NCBI GenBank assembly: GCA_023386585.1 | Contig: JAEWJM010000022.1 | Location: 1-64,000, forward strand | Direction of reading: 5' to 3' | Source of the DNA: Bacteroidota bacterium | Lineage (GTDB): Bacteria; Bacteroidota; Bacteroidia; Flavobacteriales; Flavobacteriaceae | Length of the DNA stretch: 64,000 bases | Shown: positions 8,327 through 16,728 of the stretch, piece by piece | Numbering within the stretch: the stretch's first letter is position 1 | How the letters are laid out: each line of letters opens with the position of its first letter | Made by a program: the position numbers and the translations under genes | Notes under the pieces: model-generated | What the model was told of the DNA's origin: nothing | Database searches by the model: none | Seen by the model: only the letters and a program-made list of their open reading frames with translations

Positions 8327-8403
8327 GGGCGCGCCTTCGGCCGGGTCTTCCGCTGTAGTCCTCGCTGCGCTCCGGGCTGCCGCTGCAACCCCTCGCCCAA
8401 CTA
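8327..8403 (+). repeat. GC-rich structured repeat, family B copy
   Basis: Just after the DUF4476 gene. It starts GCGCGCCTTCGGCCGGG, has a central GCTGCGCTCCGGGCTGC fold-back region and ends GCTGCAACCCCTCGCCC. The outer blocks match, in reverse, the copy at 44099-44165 (CTTCGGGCCGGG and GCTTCAATCCCT), while the centre differs. It is much more GC-rich than its surroundings. Confidence 0.65.
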
Positions 8404-8442
8404 AAATCAACAGATTCCCAATAAATTTACATTCATCGTAAA

Positions 8443-8473
8443 GCAAAAAAAATCCCGCCAATACAGCGGGATT
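8443..8473 (-). terminator. Rho-independent terminator of sucB
   Basis: On the minus strand an ATCCCGC/GCGGGAT stem is followed by TTTTTTTT, about 20 nt after the sucB stop. Confidence 0.85.
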
Positions 8474-8492
8474 CTTTTTATCTGAGGAACAA

Positions 8493-9740
8493 TTAAAGTT
8501 CGAGCGCTTTTTTCGGGTTGCTGTCCATCAGGAATTCAGCCGGGTTTTCAAGGCCTTCCTTCACAGCCACCAAGAAGCCAACCGATTCGCGGCCGTCAAT
8601 AATCCGGTGGTCATACGACAAGGCAACGTACATCATCGGGTGAATTTCTACCTGGCCGTTCACAGCGATCGGACGCTCGATAATGTTGTGCATTCCGAGG
8701 ATTCCCGATTGCGGCGGGTTGATGATCGGAGTGGAAAGCATGCTTCCGAAAACACCGCCGTTCGATATTGTAAATGTTCCGCCGGTCATGTCGTCAACCG
8801 TGATCTGTCCTTCGCGGGCACGGATCGCCAGTCGTTTGATTTCGGCTTCGATTCCGCGGAATGTCAGGTTTTCGGGATTTCTTACAACCGGAACCATCAA
8901 TCCTTTCGGGCCGGAAACCGCCACCGAGATGTCGCAGAAATTATAACTGATCTTCTGGTCGCCGTCAATCATTGAATTCACATCCGGATAAAGCTGTAGC
9001 GCACGCGTTACTGCCTTGGTAAAAAACGACATATAACCCAATCCGAGTCCGCCGTGTTTCGCTTTGAACGCATCTTTATATTCGTTCCGGATCAGGTTGA
9101 TCGGCGTCATATTGACTTCGTTGAAAGTCGTGAGCATCGCGGTTTCATTCTTGGCTGCAACAAGCCTTTCTGCAACTTTACGACGCAACATAGAAAGCTT
9201 GGTCCGCTCCGATCCTCGGTTTCCGCCCGTGGGTGTTCCCATCGAAGCCGTTGCGTTTACTGCATCGTCCTTGGTTATCCTTCCGGCTTTTCCGGTTCCG
9301 GACAGCGTTGAGGGATCGATTTTCTTTTCTTCCAATATTTTTTTGGCAGCAGGCGAAGGTGTTCCGGTTGCATAGCTTTGCGCGGCTGGTTTTGCTTCAG
9401 CCTTTGGCGCTTCCGGTTTTGCGGCTGGTTTTTCCGGCTCGCCGCCTTTTGGAGATTCAATAGCTTCTGCGCCTTTTGCGTCAGAACCGGCTGCAGGTTT
9501 CGCAGCGCCTGTATCGATAAGGCAAACCACGGCGCCAACTGCAACTGCGTCGCCTTCTTCGGCTTTCAGAGTTATGATTCCACTTGCTTCGGCAGGAAGC
9601 TCGAGCGTTGCCTTGTCCGAATCAACTTCGGCGATTGCCTGGTCTTTTTCGACATAATCGCCGTCTTTTACCAGCCATGTTGCGATTTCAACTTCGGTAA
9701 TCGATTCTCCCGGTGAAGGGACTTTCATTTCTAAAATCAT
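8493..9740 (-). CDS. sucB: 2-oxoglutarate dehydrogenase E2, dihydrolipoamide succinyltransferase
   Basis: A 415-residue E2 component transferring succinyl groups to CoA in the TCA cycle. An N-terminal lipoyl domain carries the lipoyl-lysine motif [11 protein letters not shown] (about residues 40-50). An Ala/Pro/Lys/Glu linker follows, then the peripheral subunit-binding domain ([20 protein letters not shown], about 128-147) and the catalytic core ending in [11 protein letters not shown], which holds the active-site His. A single lipoyl domain is normal for SucB. It lies downstream of sucA on the same strand, separated by 133 nt holding a family A repeat; no promoter is seen in front, so co-transcription is likely. 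Confidence 0.95.
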   Translation of the reverse strand: MILEMKVPSPGESITEVEIATWLVKDGDYVEKDQAIAEVDSDKATLELPAEASGIITLKAEEGDAVAVGAVVCLIDTGAAKPAAGSDAKGAEAIESPKGGEPEKPAAKPEAPKAEAKPAAQSYATGTPSPAAKKILEEKKIDPSTLSGTGKAGRITKDDAVNATASMGTPTGGNRGSERTKLSMLRRKVAERLVAAKNETAMLTTFNEVNMTPINLIRNEYKDAFKAKHGGLGLGYMSFFTKAVTRALQLYPDVNSMIDGDQKISYNFCDISVAVSGPKGLMVPVVRNPENLTFRGIEAEIKRLAIRAREGQITVDDMTGGTFTISNGGVFGSMLSTPIINPPQSGILGMHNIIERPIAVNGQVEIHPMMYVALSYDHRIIDGRESVGFLVAVKEGLENPAEFLMDSNPKKALEL

Positions 9741-9784
9741 AAGTTCGTATTTTAGGATGCGTTTATTTCAAATTCCGGAAGCCC

Positions 9785-9874
9785 TAGCCCCGATCGCAGC
9801 GGCATCCTTTTTTGTCTTCCTGAGCTTGTCGAAGGACGGCAAAAAAGATAGAGCGGAGAGCGGGAAACAGCTTC
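9785..9874 (+). repeat. Dispersed intergenic repeat, family A copy 1
   Basis: Left block TAGCCCCGATCGCAGCGG, then CATCCTTTTTTGTC, a TTCC...GGA fold-back of the CTGAGCTTGTCGAAGG type, CGGCAAAAAAGAT, and right block AGAGCGGAGAGCGGGA. Same outer blocks as at 31867, 38075 and (inverted) 44930. It fills the sucA-sucB gap and touches the sucA stop codon. Confidence 0.8.
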
Positions 9875-12645
9875 TAATTAAACAAATTTTTGTCAAAAAC
9901 CATTGCGATGGCGCTGGCATGACGTTTTTTGGAACGTGCATAACTGCCGGCAGCCGGCGCACTATAGGCTTTAAGTGAAGCAAGCCGCAGCTTGACTTCG
10001 GTGAAGTGCATCAGCATAAAACTGTAGGCACCCATATTTTTCGGCTCTTCCTGCGCCCAGACGTAATCGTCGGCGTTCGGGTAAGCGGCAATTATTTCCT
10101 TGAGCTGGTCAACCGGAAGCGGGAACAGCTGTTCGATCCTAACCAGTGCGACGTCGTTGCGCTTGTTGTTTTCGCGTTCGGCCAATAGATCGTAATAGAA
10201 TTTTCCGGTGCAAAAAACCAGCGATTTCACTGCTTGCTTATCCACGCTTTCGTCGTCGAGCACTTCGCGGAATTCCCCATTTGCAAATTCCTCAACCGAA
10301 GATACGACAAGCGGATGACGCAAGAGCGATTTTGGCGTGAATACGATAAGCGGTTTGCGGAAGGTTGTTTTCATCTGGCGGCGCAACAAGTGGAAAAAGT
10401 TCGCCGGCGTCGTACAATCGGCCACGAACATGTTTTCATTGGCGCACATTTGCAGGTAGCGCTCCATGCGGCCCGACGAGTGCTCGGCGCCTTGTCCTTC
10501 GTAGCCGTGCGGAAGCAGCATTACCAAGCCGTTTTGGTTATTCCATTTGTCTTCGGCTGCCGAAATGTACTGGTCGATCATGATTTGCGCGCCGTTTGAG
10601 AAATCGCCAAACTGGGCTTCCCAGATCGTCAGCGTTTTCGGGCTAGCAAGCGCATATCCGTAATCAAAACCTACAACTCCGTATTCAGATAGCAGCGAAT
10701 TGTATATGTGGAATTTGCCTTTTGCGTCTTTAACCTGCTGGAGCAAAATTACTTCTTCTTCCGATTCTTCGACTTTTATGACGGCGTGGCGGTGCGAGAA
10801 CGTTCCGCGTTCCACGTCCTGGCCTGAGATCCTGACCGAATATCCTTCGGTTAAGAGGCTTCCGTAAGCCAGCAGTTCGGCCATTGCCCAATCGAGCTTG
10901 TCGGTTTCAAAATACATTGTCCGACGGTCGTTGATGAGCTTCTGGATTTTGCTGATGAATTTTTTATCTTCAGGAAGTTTTGTGATTACTTCTGCGACTT
11001 CAGTCAGTTTTTCCTTCGGGAATTTTGTGTCGACCTTTTTCAGCATTTCTTCCCTGCCCGCCTGCTGGAATCCCTGCCATTCGTTTTGCATGAACGGCGT
11101 GATTACGGTCAGGTCTTTTTTGCGCGATGCCTCGAGGTTTTTTTCGAGTTCGGCTTTATATTTTTCTTCGAGCTTCGAAACGTAATCCTTATCGATTATA
11201 CCTTCTTCCAAAAGCTTTTGTGCATAAATGTCGCGCGCATTTTTGTGTTTCGCGATCGCTTTGTAAAGCATTGGCTGGGTAAATCGCGGTTCGTCGCCTT
11301 CGTTGTGGCCGTACTTGCGGTACCCGAGCAAGTCGATAAAAACATCGCTCTTGAACTGCATCCGGTAGTCGAGCGCAAAAAGCATCGCGTGAACTACGGC
11401 TTCGGTATCGTCGGCATTGACGTGTAGTACCGGCGATAAGGTGACTTTAGCCACATCGGTTGCATAGGTCGAAGTACGAGCGTCAAGGTAATTTGTGGTA
11501 AAACCGACCTGGTTGTTGATCACGATGTGGATCGTTCCTCCGGTTTTATATCCGTCAAGCTGCGCCATCTGGATGATTTCATATACGATTCCCTGGCCCG
11601 CGATTGCGGCATCGCCATGCAGCGCGATCGGAAGTACTTTTGAAATATCGTCCGGAAAATGGCGGTCTTGCTTTGCCCTTGTGATTCCTTCGATCACAGC
11701 GCCGACCGTTTCGAGGTGCGACGGGTTTGGCGCAAGGTTGATGTTGATATTTTTACCGCTCGGTGTTTTGCGGTCAGATGTTAATCCGAGGTGATATTTT
11801 ACGTCTCCGTCAAAAAGTGCGTCGTCGTCGTAATCTTTCCCGTCAAATTCGGAAAAAATATCCTGCGTGGCCTTTTTAAAGATGTTTGCCAGCACGTTGA
11901 GCCTTCCGCGGTGCGCCATTCCCATTACGAACTGCTCTACGCCTTTTTCGGCAGCAGCATCGATCAGCGCGTCGAGTCCGGGAATCACCGATTCACCGCC
12001 TTCGAGCGAGAAGCGCTTTTGTCCGACGTATTTTGTATGAAGGAAGTTTTCAAACGAAACCGCTTCGTTGAGTTTTTCAAGGATGTGCTTTTTCTGGTCG
12101 CCCGAAAAACGAGGCATGTTGTCGTTGTAGCCAATTTTGTCCTGAATCCATTGAATTACTTCCGGATTTCGGATATACATATATTCAACGCCAATCGATT
12201 GGCAGTAAATCTTCTGAAGGTGGCCGAGGATCTCGCGAAGCGTGCAAGGCTCGAGTTTCATCGCTTTGGCAGCGTCGAAAACAGTTTCAAGGTCGGCAGA
12301 TGAAAGTCCGTAATTTTCCAGGTTCAGCGTTGGCGAATAGGTGCGACGGTCGCGAACGGGATTGGTCTTGGTGAATAAATGGCCCCGCGTCCTGTAGGCG
12401 TCGATCAGTTTGAGCACGTTGAACTCTTTTTGGAGCTTGTCGGAAACCTGTGAGCAATCGCCATTTGCAACAGCCGTAGCCACTTGCGCGGCAGGCTCAT
12501 TTCCGTAGGTGGTTATTCCAAAATCGAATCCCTGAAGGAAGCTTCTCCAGCTTGGTTCGATACTATCGGGATTTTCAAGATATTGGTCGTAGAGATCGGC
12601 GAAGAATTCGGTGTGAGCGGCATTTAAAAAGGAAAACCTGTCCAT
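9874..12645 (-). CDS. sucA: 2-oxoglutarate dehydrogenase E1
   Basis: A 923-residue thiamine-diphosphate enzyme that decarboxylates 2-oxoglutarate in the TCA cycle and succinylates the lipoyl group of SucB. The start FLNAAHTEFFADLYDQYLENP is the family's N-terminal E2-interacting helix. Further signatures are GMAHRGRLNVLANI (about residue 243), LHGDAAIAGQGIVYE (about 344) and the TPP/Mg region GTIHIVINNQVGF; the C-terminal pyrimidine-binding half includes SHRHAVIKVE. Length matches full-size E1. Start is ATG at 12645, 36 nt after an exact -7 box. It leads the sucA-sucB operon. Confidence 0.96.
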   Translation of the reverse strand: MDRFSFLNAAHTEFFADLYDQYLENPDSIEPSWRSFLQGFDFGITTYGNEPAAQVATAVANGDCSQVSDKLQKEFNVLKLIDAYRTRGHLFTKTNPVRDRRTYSPTLNLENYGLSSADLETVFDAAKAMKLEPCTLREILGHLQKIYCQSIGVEYMYIRNPEVIQWIQDKIGYNDNMPRFSGDQKKHILEKLNEAVSFENFLHTKYVGQKRFSLEGGESVIPGLDALIDAAAEKGVEQFVMGMAHRGRLNVLANIFKKATQDIFSEFDGKDYDDDALFDGDVKYHLGLTSDRKTPSGKNININLAPNPSHLETVGAVIEGITRAKQDRHFPDDISKVLPIALHGDAAIAGQGIVYEIIQMAQLDGYKTGGTIHIVINNQVGFTTNYLDARTSTYATDVAKVTLSPVLHVNADDTEAVVHAMLFALDYRMQFKSDVFIDLLGYRKYGHNEGDEPRFTQPMLYKAIAKHKNARDIYAQKLLEEGIIDKDYVSKLEEKYKAELEKNLEASRKKDLTVITPFMQNEWQGFQQAGREEMLKKVDTKFPKEKLTEVAEVITKLPEDKKFISKIQKLINDRRTMYFETDKLDWAMAELLAYGSLLTEGYSVRISGQDVERGTFSHRHAVIKVEESEEEVILLQQVKDAKGKFHIYNSLLSEYGVVGFDYGYALASPKTLTIWEAQFGDFSNGAQIMIDQYISAAEDKWNNQNGLVMLLPHGYEGQGAEHSSGRMERYLQMCANENMFVADCTTPANFFHLLRRQMKTTFRKPLIVFTPKSLLRHPLVVSSVEEFANGEFREVLDDESVDKQAVKSLVFCTGKFYYDLLAERENNKRNDVALVRIEQLFPLPVDQLKEIIAAYPNADDYVWAQEEPKNMGAYSFMLMHFTEVKLRLASLKAYSAPAAGSYARSKKRHASAIAMVFDKNLFN

Positions 12646-12680
12646 AATATAGTAGATGTCCTGTTTGTTAAATAATCAGG

Positions 12681-12688
12681 CAAAAGTA
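12681..12688 (-). promoter_or_regulatory. -7 promoter element TACTTTTG for sucA
   Basis: Exact TAnnTTTG on the minus strand, 36 nt before the sucA ATG. No TTTG at the expected upstream distance. Confidence 0.6.
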
Positions 12689-12760
12689 CGATAATTGAAA
12701 TAGAAAGCGACTATTTTTAAATACTTTTATATCCTTTAAAAAAGGGGTGAAAAGGTGAAA

Positions 12761-13297
12761 ATGAAAATTTTTGAAGGTACCTTCCGATTCGCGGCAATTG
12801 CCGTTTTGACATTGACTTTTGTTCCTGCCAGATCGCAGGAAAACGCATCCGGAAAAAGCGATTTTTGGAGCCGCGTTCACTTTGGCGGAGGCGTTGGCGC
12901 CAGTTTCGGCAGCGGCTATACCGACGTCATGCTGGCGCCGGGAGCGATTTATGATTTCAACCGATATTTTTCGGGTGGAATCGGGCTTCAGGGAAGTTAT
13001 GTCCACGTTCGTGATTCGTACGACGCCTGGCTCTATGGCGGAAGCCTTCTGGGGTTTTTCATGCCCATTCCGGAGTTACAGCTTTCGGCCGAGCTCGAGC
13101 AGCTCCGCGTGAACTCGGAATATAGCCTTGTGGACTCGCCGGATATCCAGGATAATTTTTGGAATACTTCGTTGTTTCTCGGCGCGGGATATCGATCCAA
13201 TAATGTGACTGTGGGAATTAAATACAACGTACTGCACGACGACGACCGCCGTGTTTATCCGGATGCATGGATGCCTTTCGTTCGTGTGTATTTTTAG
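12761..13297 (+). CDS. Outer-membrane beta-barrel-like protein next to sucA
   Basis: A 178-residue protein with a signal peptide ending around ARSQE. The rest is alternating Gly/aromatic beta-strand sequence (VHFGGGVGASFGSGYT, SGGIGLQGSYVHV, SLFLGAGYRSNNVTVGIKYNV) ending in FVRVYF; a terminal Phe after alternating hydrophobics is typical of outer-membrane barrels. I recall homologues in Flavobacteriaceae labelled alpha-ketoglutarate decarboxylase, apparently a name carried over from the neighbouring sucA; nothing here supports such activity. ATG at 12761 is preferred to the GTG two codons upstream. A weak TACTTTTA -7 box lies about 38 nt upstream. Confidence 0.75.
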   Translation: MKIFEGTFRFAAIAVLTLTFVPARSQENASGKSDFWSRVHFGGGVGASFGSGYTDVMLAPGAIYDFNRYFSGGIGLQGSYVHVRDSYDAWLYGGSLLGFFMPIPELQLSAELEQLRVNSEYSLVDSPDIQDNFWNTSLFLGAGYRSNNVTVGIKYNVLHDDDRRVYPDAWMPFVRVYF

Positions 13298-13644
13298 AAC
13301 CGGTTGCGAAACCACACCTTTTGCCATTCCCGCTTAAGTATCAGGAAAGTCACTTCTTTTGAAAGCTCTAAAAGATCAGAGCCGTCAAGGCTTTTTACCT
13401 GCTCTTCAGAAACGTCGATTATATAAAGCAGGTTCAGGTATTCGGCGAATTTTTGTTGGATCAACCGATAGATTTTTTCGTGGAGTTGGACTTTAAGCTC
13501 ATCCGGTTTTGTGCTTTTCGGGAAATCAACCGGCTCATTCGCCAGGTTAAAATCTTTGTTGATCTGGTCAAGCAGCTTTGGGTACAGGTTTTCACTTTTC
13601 GCTTCCTGCAGCAGCAAATCGGTAGTTTTCGGGGCTATGAACAT
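13294..13644 (-). CDS. Conserved hypothetical protein in operon with polyprenyl synthase
   Basis: A 116-residue, soluble, highly charged and probably all-helical protein (LHEKIYRLIQQKFAEYLNLLYIIDVSEEQVKSL), without signal peptide or recognised motif. Its ATG overlaps the stop of the polyprenyl synthase gene by one base (TAATG), implying translational coupling. The same pairing is familiar to me in Flavobacteriaceae, but no function is known. Its stop overlaps the end of the convergent barrel gene by 4 nt. Confidence 0.72.
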   Translation of the reverse strand: MFIAPKTTDLLLQEAKSENLYPKLLDQINKDFNLANEPVDFPKSTKPDELKVQLHEKIYRLIQQKFAEYLNLLYIIDVSEEQVKSLDGSDLLELSKEVTFLILKREWQKVWFRNRF

Positions 13645-14609
13645 TATACTTTCCTTTTCATTAAATTGTGGGCAAACAACTCAAGCATTTCCCTTTTGTC
13701 GCTTGAAATGCCAAGTCGTTTCAGGCAGTCCATCGCTTTTTCAGTATAATCGCGGATTGCAACCAACGAGGCAGCCGATGCGCCGCTTGCGGTAAATACA
13801 GTTTTCACCTCGTCGATTTTGTTATCGGATCTATCCGCGTAAAGCCGCAACAGTGTTTCTTTCTGTGAAGAATCCGACAACTCGACCGCTTTTAAATAAA
13901 GGAATGTCTTTTTATTCGAAGTAATGTCGCCGCCGATTGTTTTCCCGAACGTGGCGGCATCACCAAATGCATCAAGATAATCGTCCTGAATCTGAAACGC
14001 AATTCCGAGGTTCAGTCCGAAATCGTAAATCAATCTGCGGTCGTTCTGGCTGGCATCGGCAACGATTGCACCCATTTCAAGTGCAGCGGCGATCAGAACT
14101 GCGGTTTTCAGCTCGATCATTTTCAGGTAGTCGGAAATCGTGACATCGGTACGCATTTCAAAATCGACGTCGTATTGCTGGCCTTCACAAACCTCGAGTG
14201 CCGTTTTTGAAAAAATACTTACCAATTCGGAAAATTTTCCCGGATCGTAATTTTCGAATTGCCGGTATGCCAGGATCAGCATTGCATCTCCGGAAAGGAT
14301 TCCGGCATTTTGGCCGAACTTCTCGTGAACGGTTTGCTTTCCGCGGCGGGTTGGCGCATTGTCCATTATGTCGTCGTGAACCAGCGAAAAATTGTGGAAA
14401 ATTTCAACGGCCATTGCCGCCGGAAGTGCTTCGGCGTAACTGCCGCTGAAAATATCGGCAGCCATGAGCGTCAGCAACGGGCGTATTTTCTTTCCGCCAA
14501 GCGACAGAATGTAGTCAACCGGTTCGTAGAGGTTTTTAGGTTCGTCAAAATCAAGCGAAATGCGAAGCGCCTGGTCAAATTTTTCGCGATATCCCGAAAG
14601 TGAAAGCAT
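13644..14609 (-). CDS. Polyprenyl (geranylgeranyl/octaprenyl-type) diphosphate synthase
   Basis: A 321-residue trans-isoprenyl diphosphate synthase that elongates allylic diphosphates with IPP. Signatures appear in order: GGKKIRPLL, the first Asp-rich motif LVHDDIMD (about residues 86-93) followed by RRGKQTVH, and the second IQDDYLDAFGD. The upstream TTG start at 14654 is rejected: a -7-like box lies between it and the ATG at 14609, and the ATG gives the normal length. Product chain length cannot be read safely from sequence. Divergent from tetR and coupled to the small gene downstream. Confidence 0.9.
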   Translation of the reverse strand: MLSLSGYREKFDQALRISLDFDEPKNLYEPVDYILSLGGKKIRPLLTLMAADIFSGSYAEALPAAMAVEIFHNFSLVHDDIMDNAPTRRGKQTVHEKFGQNAGILSGDAMLILAYRQFENYDPGKFSELVSIFSKTALEVCEGQQYDVDFEMRTDVTISDYLKMIELKTAVLIAAALEMGAIVADASQNDRRLIYDFGLNLGIAFQIQDDYLDAFGDAATFGKTIGGDITSNKKTFLYLKAVELSDSSQKETLLRLYADRSDNKIDEVKTVFTASGASAASLVAIRDYTEKAMDCLKRLGISSDKREMLELFAHNLMKRKV

Positions 14610-14623
14610 AGCCGAATTTTCAG

Positions 14624-14631
14624 CTAAAGTA
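14624..14631 (-). promoter_or_regulatory. Probable -7 element TACTTTAG for the polyprenyl synthase gene
   Basis: One mismatch to TAnnTTTG, 14 nt before the ATG at 14609, with TTG about 20 nt upstream. Confidence 0.5.
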
Positions 14632-14693
14632 GGGTTTCCCGCGCGGACTGCCAATCGACCGGAATTTGGAAATGTTAAAAAATTGTAAATACT

Positions 14694-14725
14694 TTGGAAA
14701 CTTCTTTTGTGTTTAAAGTTTCCAA
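14694..14725. promoter_or_regulatory. Inverted repeat, probable TetR-family operator
   Basis: Perfect 10-bp arms TTGGAAACTT and AAGTTTCCAA separated by 12 nt. The repeat covers the -33 TTTG and most of the spacer of the tetR promoter, so a bound dimer would block RNA polymerase. A further TTGGAAA half-site occurs about 25 bp upstream. Assignment to the adjacent TetR protein is an inference from position. Confidence 0.75.
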
Positions 14726-14734
14726 GTAACTTTG
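14706..14734 (+). promoter_or_regulatory. Promoter of the tetR-efflux operon
   Basis: TTTG (14706-14709), 17-nt spacer, TAACTTTG (14727-14734): a textbook Bacteroidota promoter, 19 nt before the tetR ATG and embedded in the inverted repeat at 14694-14725. Confidence 0.85.
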
Positions 14735-14753
14735 CCGGAAATTTAGCAGTACC

Positions 14754-15374
14754 ATGAAAGAGGAGATTTTACGGAAGGCGACTGAGATGTTTTTAACCCT
14801 TGGATTTAAAAGCGTAACAATGGACGACATTGCTGCCGAAATGGGAATATCAAAAAAAACGATTTACCAGCATTTCGACAATAAACCGGAACTGGTTGAG
14901 GCCGTGGCGGTCTCGCTGTTCCAGACAATATCATCCGGGATTGACTGCATCTGCAGCCTCGGAAAAAACGCGATCGAAGAAATTTTTGAGATCAAGAATT
15001 TTATGATGAAGCAACTCAAAAACGAGAATGCCTCACCTATCCATCAACTGAATAAGTATTTCCCGAAAGTGGCCGAGAATCTTCGGTCGAACCAATTCTG
15101 CAAAATGCAGGAATGTGTAAAATCCAACCTCGAAAAAGGAAAGGCAGCAGGCTTGTACCGCAATGAGATCGATATTGATTTTATAACACGCATATATTAT
15201 GTCGGCGGTACGGCGATAAAGAACGAAGATACGTTTCCACGCGAACAGTTCCGGATGGCCGATGTGGTTGAAAAATACCTCGAATACCATCTTCGCGCAA
15301 TTGCAACTCCTGCCGGGCTCGAAGTTTTGCAACAATTGATTTCAAACAAACCCAATATAACCATCAATTCATGA
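14754..15374 (+). CDS. TetR/AcrR-family transcriptional regulator
   Basis: A 206-residue repressor. The N-terminal helix-turn-helix is typical: KATEMFLTLGFKSVTMDDIAAEMGIS followed by KKTIYQHFDNKPELVEAV (about residues 6-50). The C-terminal two-thirds is the variable helical ligand-binding domain. It is the first gene of a four-gene row with tolC-like, adaptor and RND permease genes; its stop overlaps the next start (ATGA). The operator-like inverted repeat in its promoter suggests autoregulation and drug- or metabolite-responsive control of the pump. The ligand is unknown. Confidence 0.93.
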   Translation: MKEEILRKATEMFLTLGFKSVTMDDIAAEMGISKKTIYQHFDNKPELVEAVAVSLFQTISSGIDCICSLGKNAIEEIFEIKNFMMKQLKNENASPIHQLNKYFPKVAENLRSNQFCKMQECVKSNLEKGKAAGLYRNEIDIDFITRIYYVGGTAIKNEDTFPREQFRMADVVEKYLEYHLRAIATPAGLEVLQQLISNKPNITINS

Positions 15375-16708
15375 GAAAAACCATACTAATTCTAATCTTG
15401 TTTGTGTCGGTTGGCGCGCGGTCACAAGAGTCGAAAACCCATTCGTTTTCGCTAAAAGAGGCGATTACACACGCGCTGCAGCACAATTACGACGCGATCA
15501 ACGCAGGGCGCGACATCGACAAAGCGAAGCAGAAAAAGTGGGAAACTACTGCGTCCGGTCTTCCGCAAATCAATGCCGGCGTCGATTACATCAACAATTT
15601 CGTACTTCAGAAATCACTTATTCCGGCCGAATTTTTTGGCGGTGAACCGGGAACTTTCACAGCCGTCGAATTCGGCACAAAGCACAACATGACTGCCCAC
15701 GCGACCTTGAGCCAGCTCATTTTTGATGGGTCGTATATTGTCGCCTTGCGGGCATCTAAAACCTATCTCGAATATTATCGGAACACCAAACAAAAAACCG
15801 ACAACGACGTCCGTCAGGCGGTTATCGAAGCTTACGGCAACGTGCTTTTGGCCAATGAAAGCGTCGTGATCCTTGAACGCAATAAGACGACTCTCGACAA
15901 AACCCTTTCCGATACAAGGGAAACGTTTAAAAATGGACTCATCGAAGAGGAAAATGTCGAGCAGCTTCAGATTACACAATATACCGTGAACAGCAGCCTA
16001 AACAACGCGCGGCGAATGAAGGAGATTTCGTTGAATTTTCTAAAGCTCCAGCTTGGAATCCCGATTGACGAATCGCTCACGCTGACCGATAACCTGGAAG
16101 ATTTGACGCGAAACAACCTTGACATGGCGCTGACACAAAGCGAGTTCAAAATTGAGAACAACATCGATTTCCAGCTAATGCAGAATTTCAACACGCAGCG
16201 CAAATTGGAGTTACAGCTCGAGAAAAGCAAGGCGCTTCCGTCGCTGAGCGCCAATCTTAACTTCGGTTATAATGGCTTCGGGAACAAGTTCAACTTTACA
16301 TCGCCGCATCAGGAATGGTTCAATTATTCCAATCTCGGCGTAAGCCTGAATGTGCCAATTTTCAGCAGCTTCGCGAGAAGTGCAAGAACGCAGCAGGCAA
16401 AAATCGCTTACGACCAGGCGAAAACCCAGCTGGAGAAAACCGAGCAGTCGCTCAAACTTCAGTACGCAAATGCCCGTAGCCAGTATGAATTCAGCGTTGA
16501 GGAATTTTCGAACGCCAAGAACAATCTCGAACTCGCCGAGCGGATCGAAAGAAAGCAGCAAACGAAGTTTACCGAAGGGCTTTCTTCGAGCTTTGATTTT
16601 GCCGAGGCACAGCGCCAACTATATACCGCGCAACAGAATTACCTCCAGTCGATGATCAATGTGATCACAAGAAGGTCCGAACTTGAACGAATCACCACAA
16701 CTAATTAA
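15371..16708 (+). CDS. TolC-family outer-membrane efflux protein
   Basis: A 445-residue protein with a signal peptide ending near GARSQ and two long coiled-coil-rich halves typical of the OEP fold (SLKEAITHALQHNYD at the start, repeated Gln/Asn/Leu-rich helices, QRQLYTAQQNYLQSMINVI at the end). It should form the trimeric outer-membrane channel of the tripartite pump. Start ATG overlaps the tetR stop by 4 nt; the adaptor gene follows after 20 nt. Confidence 0.92.
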   Translation: MRKTILILILFVSVGARSQESKTHSFSLKEAITHALQHNYDAINAGRDIDKAKQKKWETTASGLPQINAGVDYINNFVLQKSLIPAEFFGGEPGTFTAVEFGTKHNMTAHATLSQLIFDGSYIVALRASKTYLEYYRNTKQKTDNDVRQAVIEAYGNVLLANESVVILERNKTTLDKTLSDTRETFKNGLIEEENVEQLQITQYTVNSSLNNARRMKEISLNFLKLQLGIPIDESLTLTDNLEDLTRNNLDMALTQSEFKIENNIDFQLMQNFNTQRKLELQLEKSKALPSLSANLNFGYNGFGNKFNFTSPHQEWFNYSNLGVSLNVPIFSSFARSARTQQAKIAYDQAKTQLEKTEQSLKLQYANARSQYEFSVEEFSNAKNNLELAERIERKQQTKFTEGLSSSFDFAEAQRQLYTAQQNYLQSMINVITRRSELERITTTN

Positions 16709-16728
16709 TACCAATCAAACCCTTTCCA

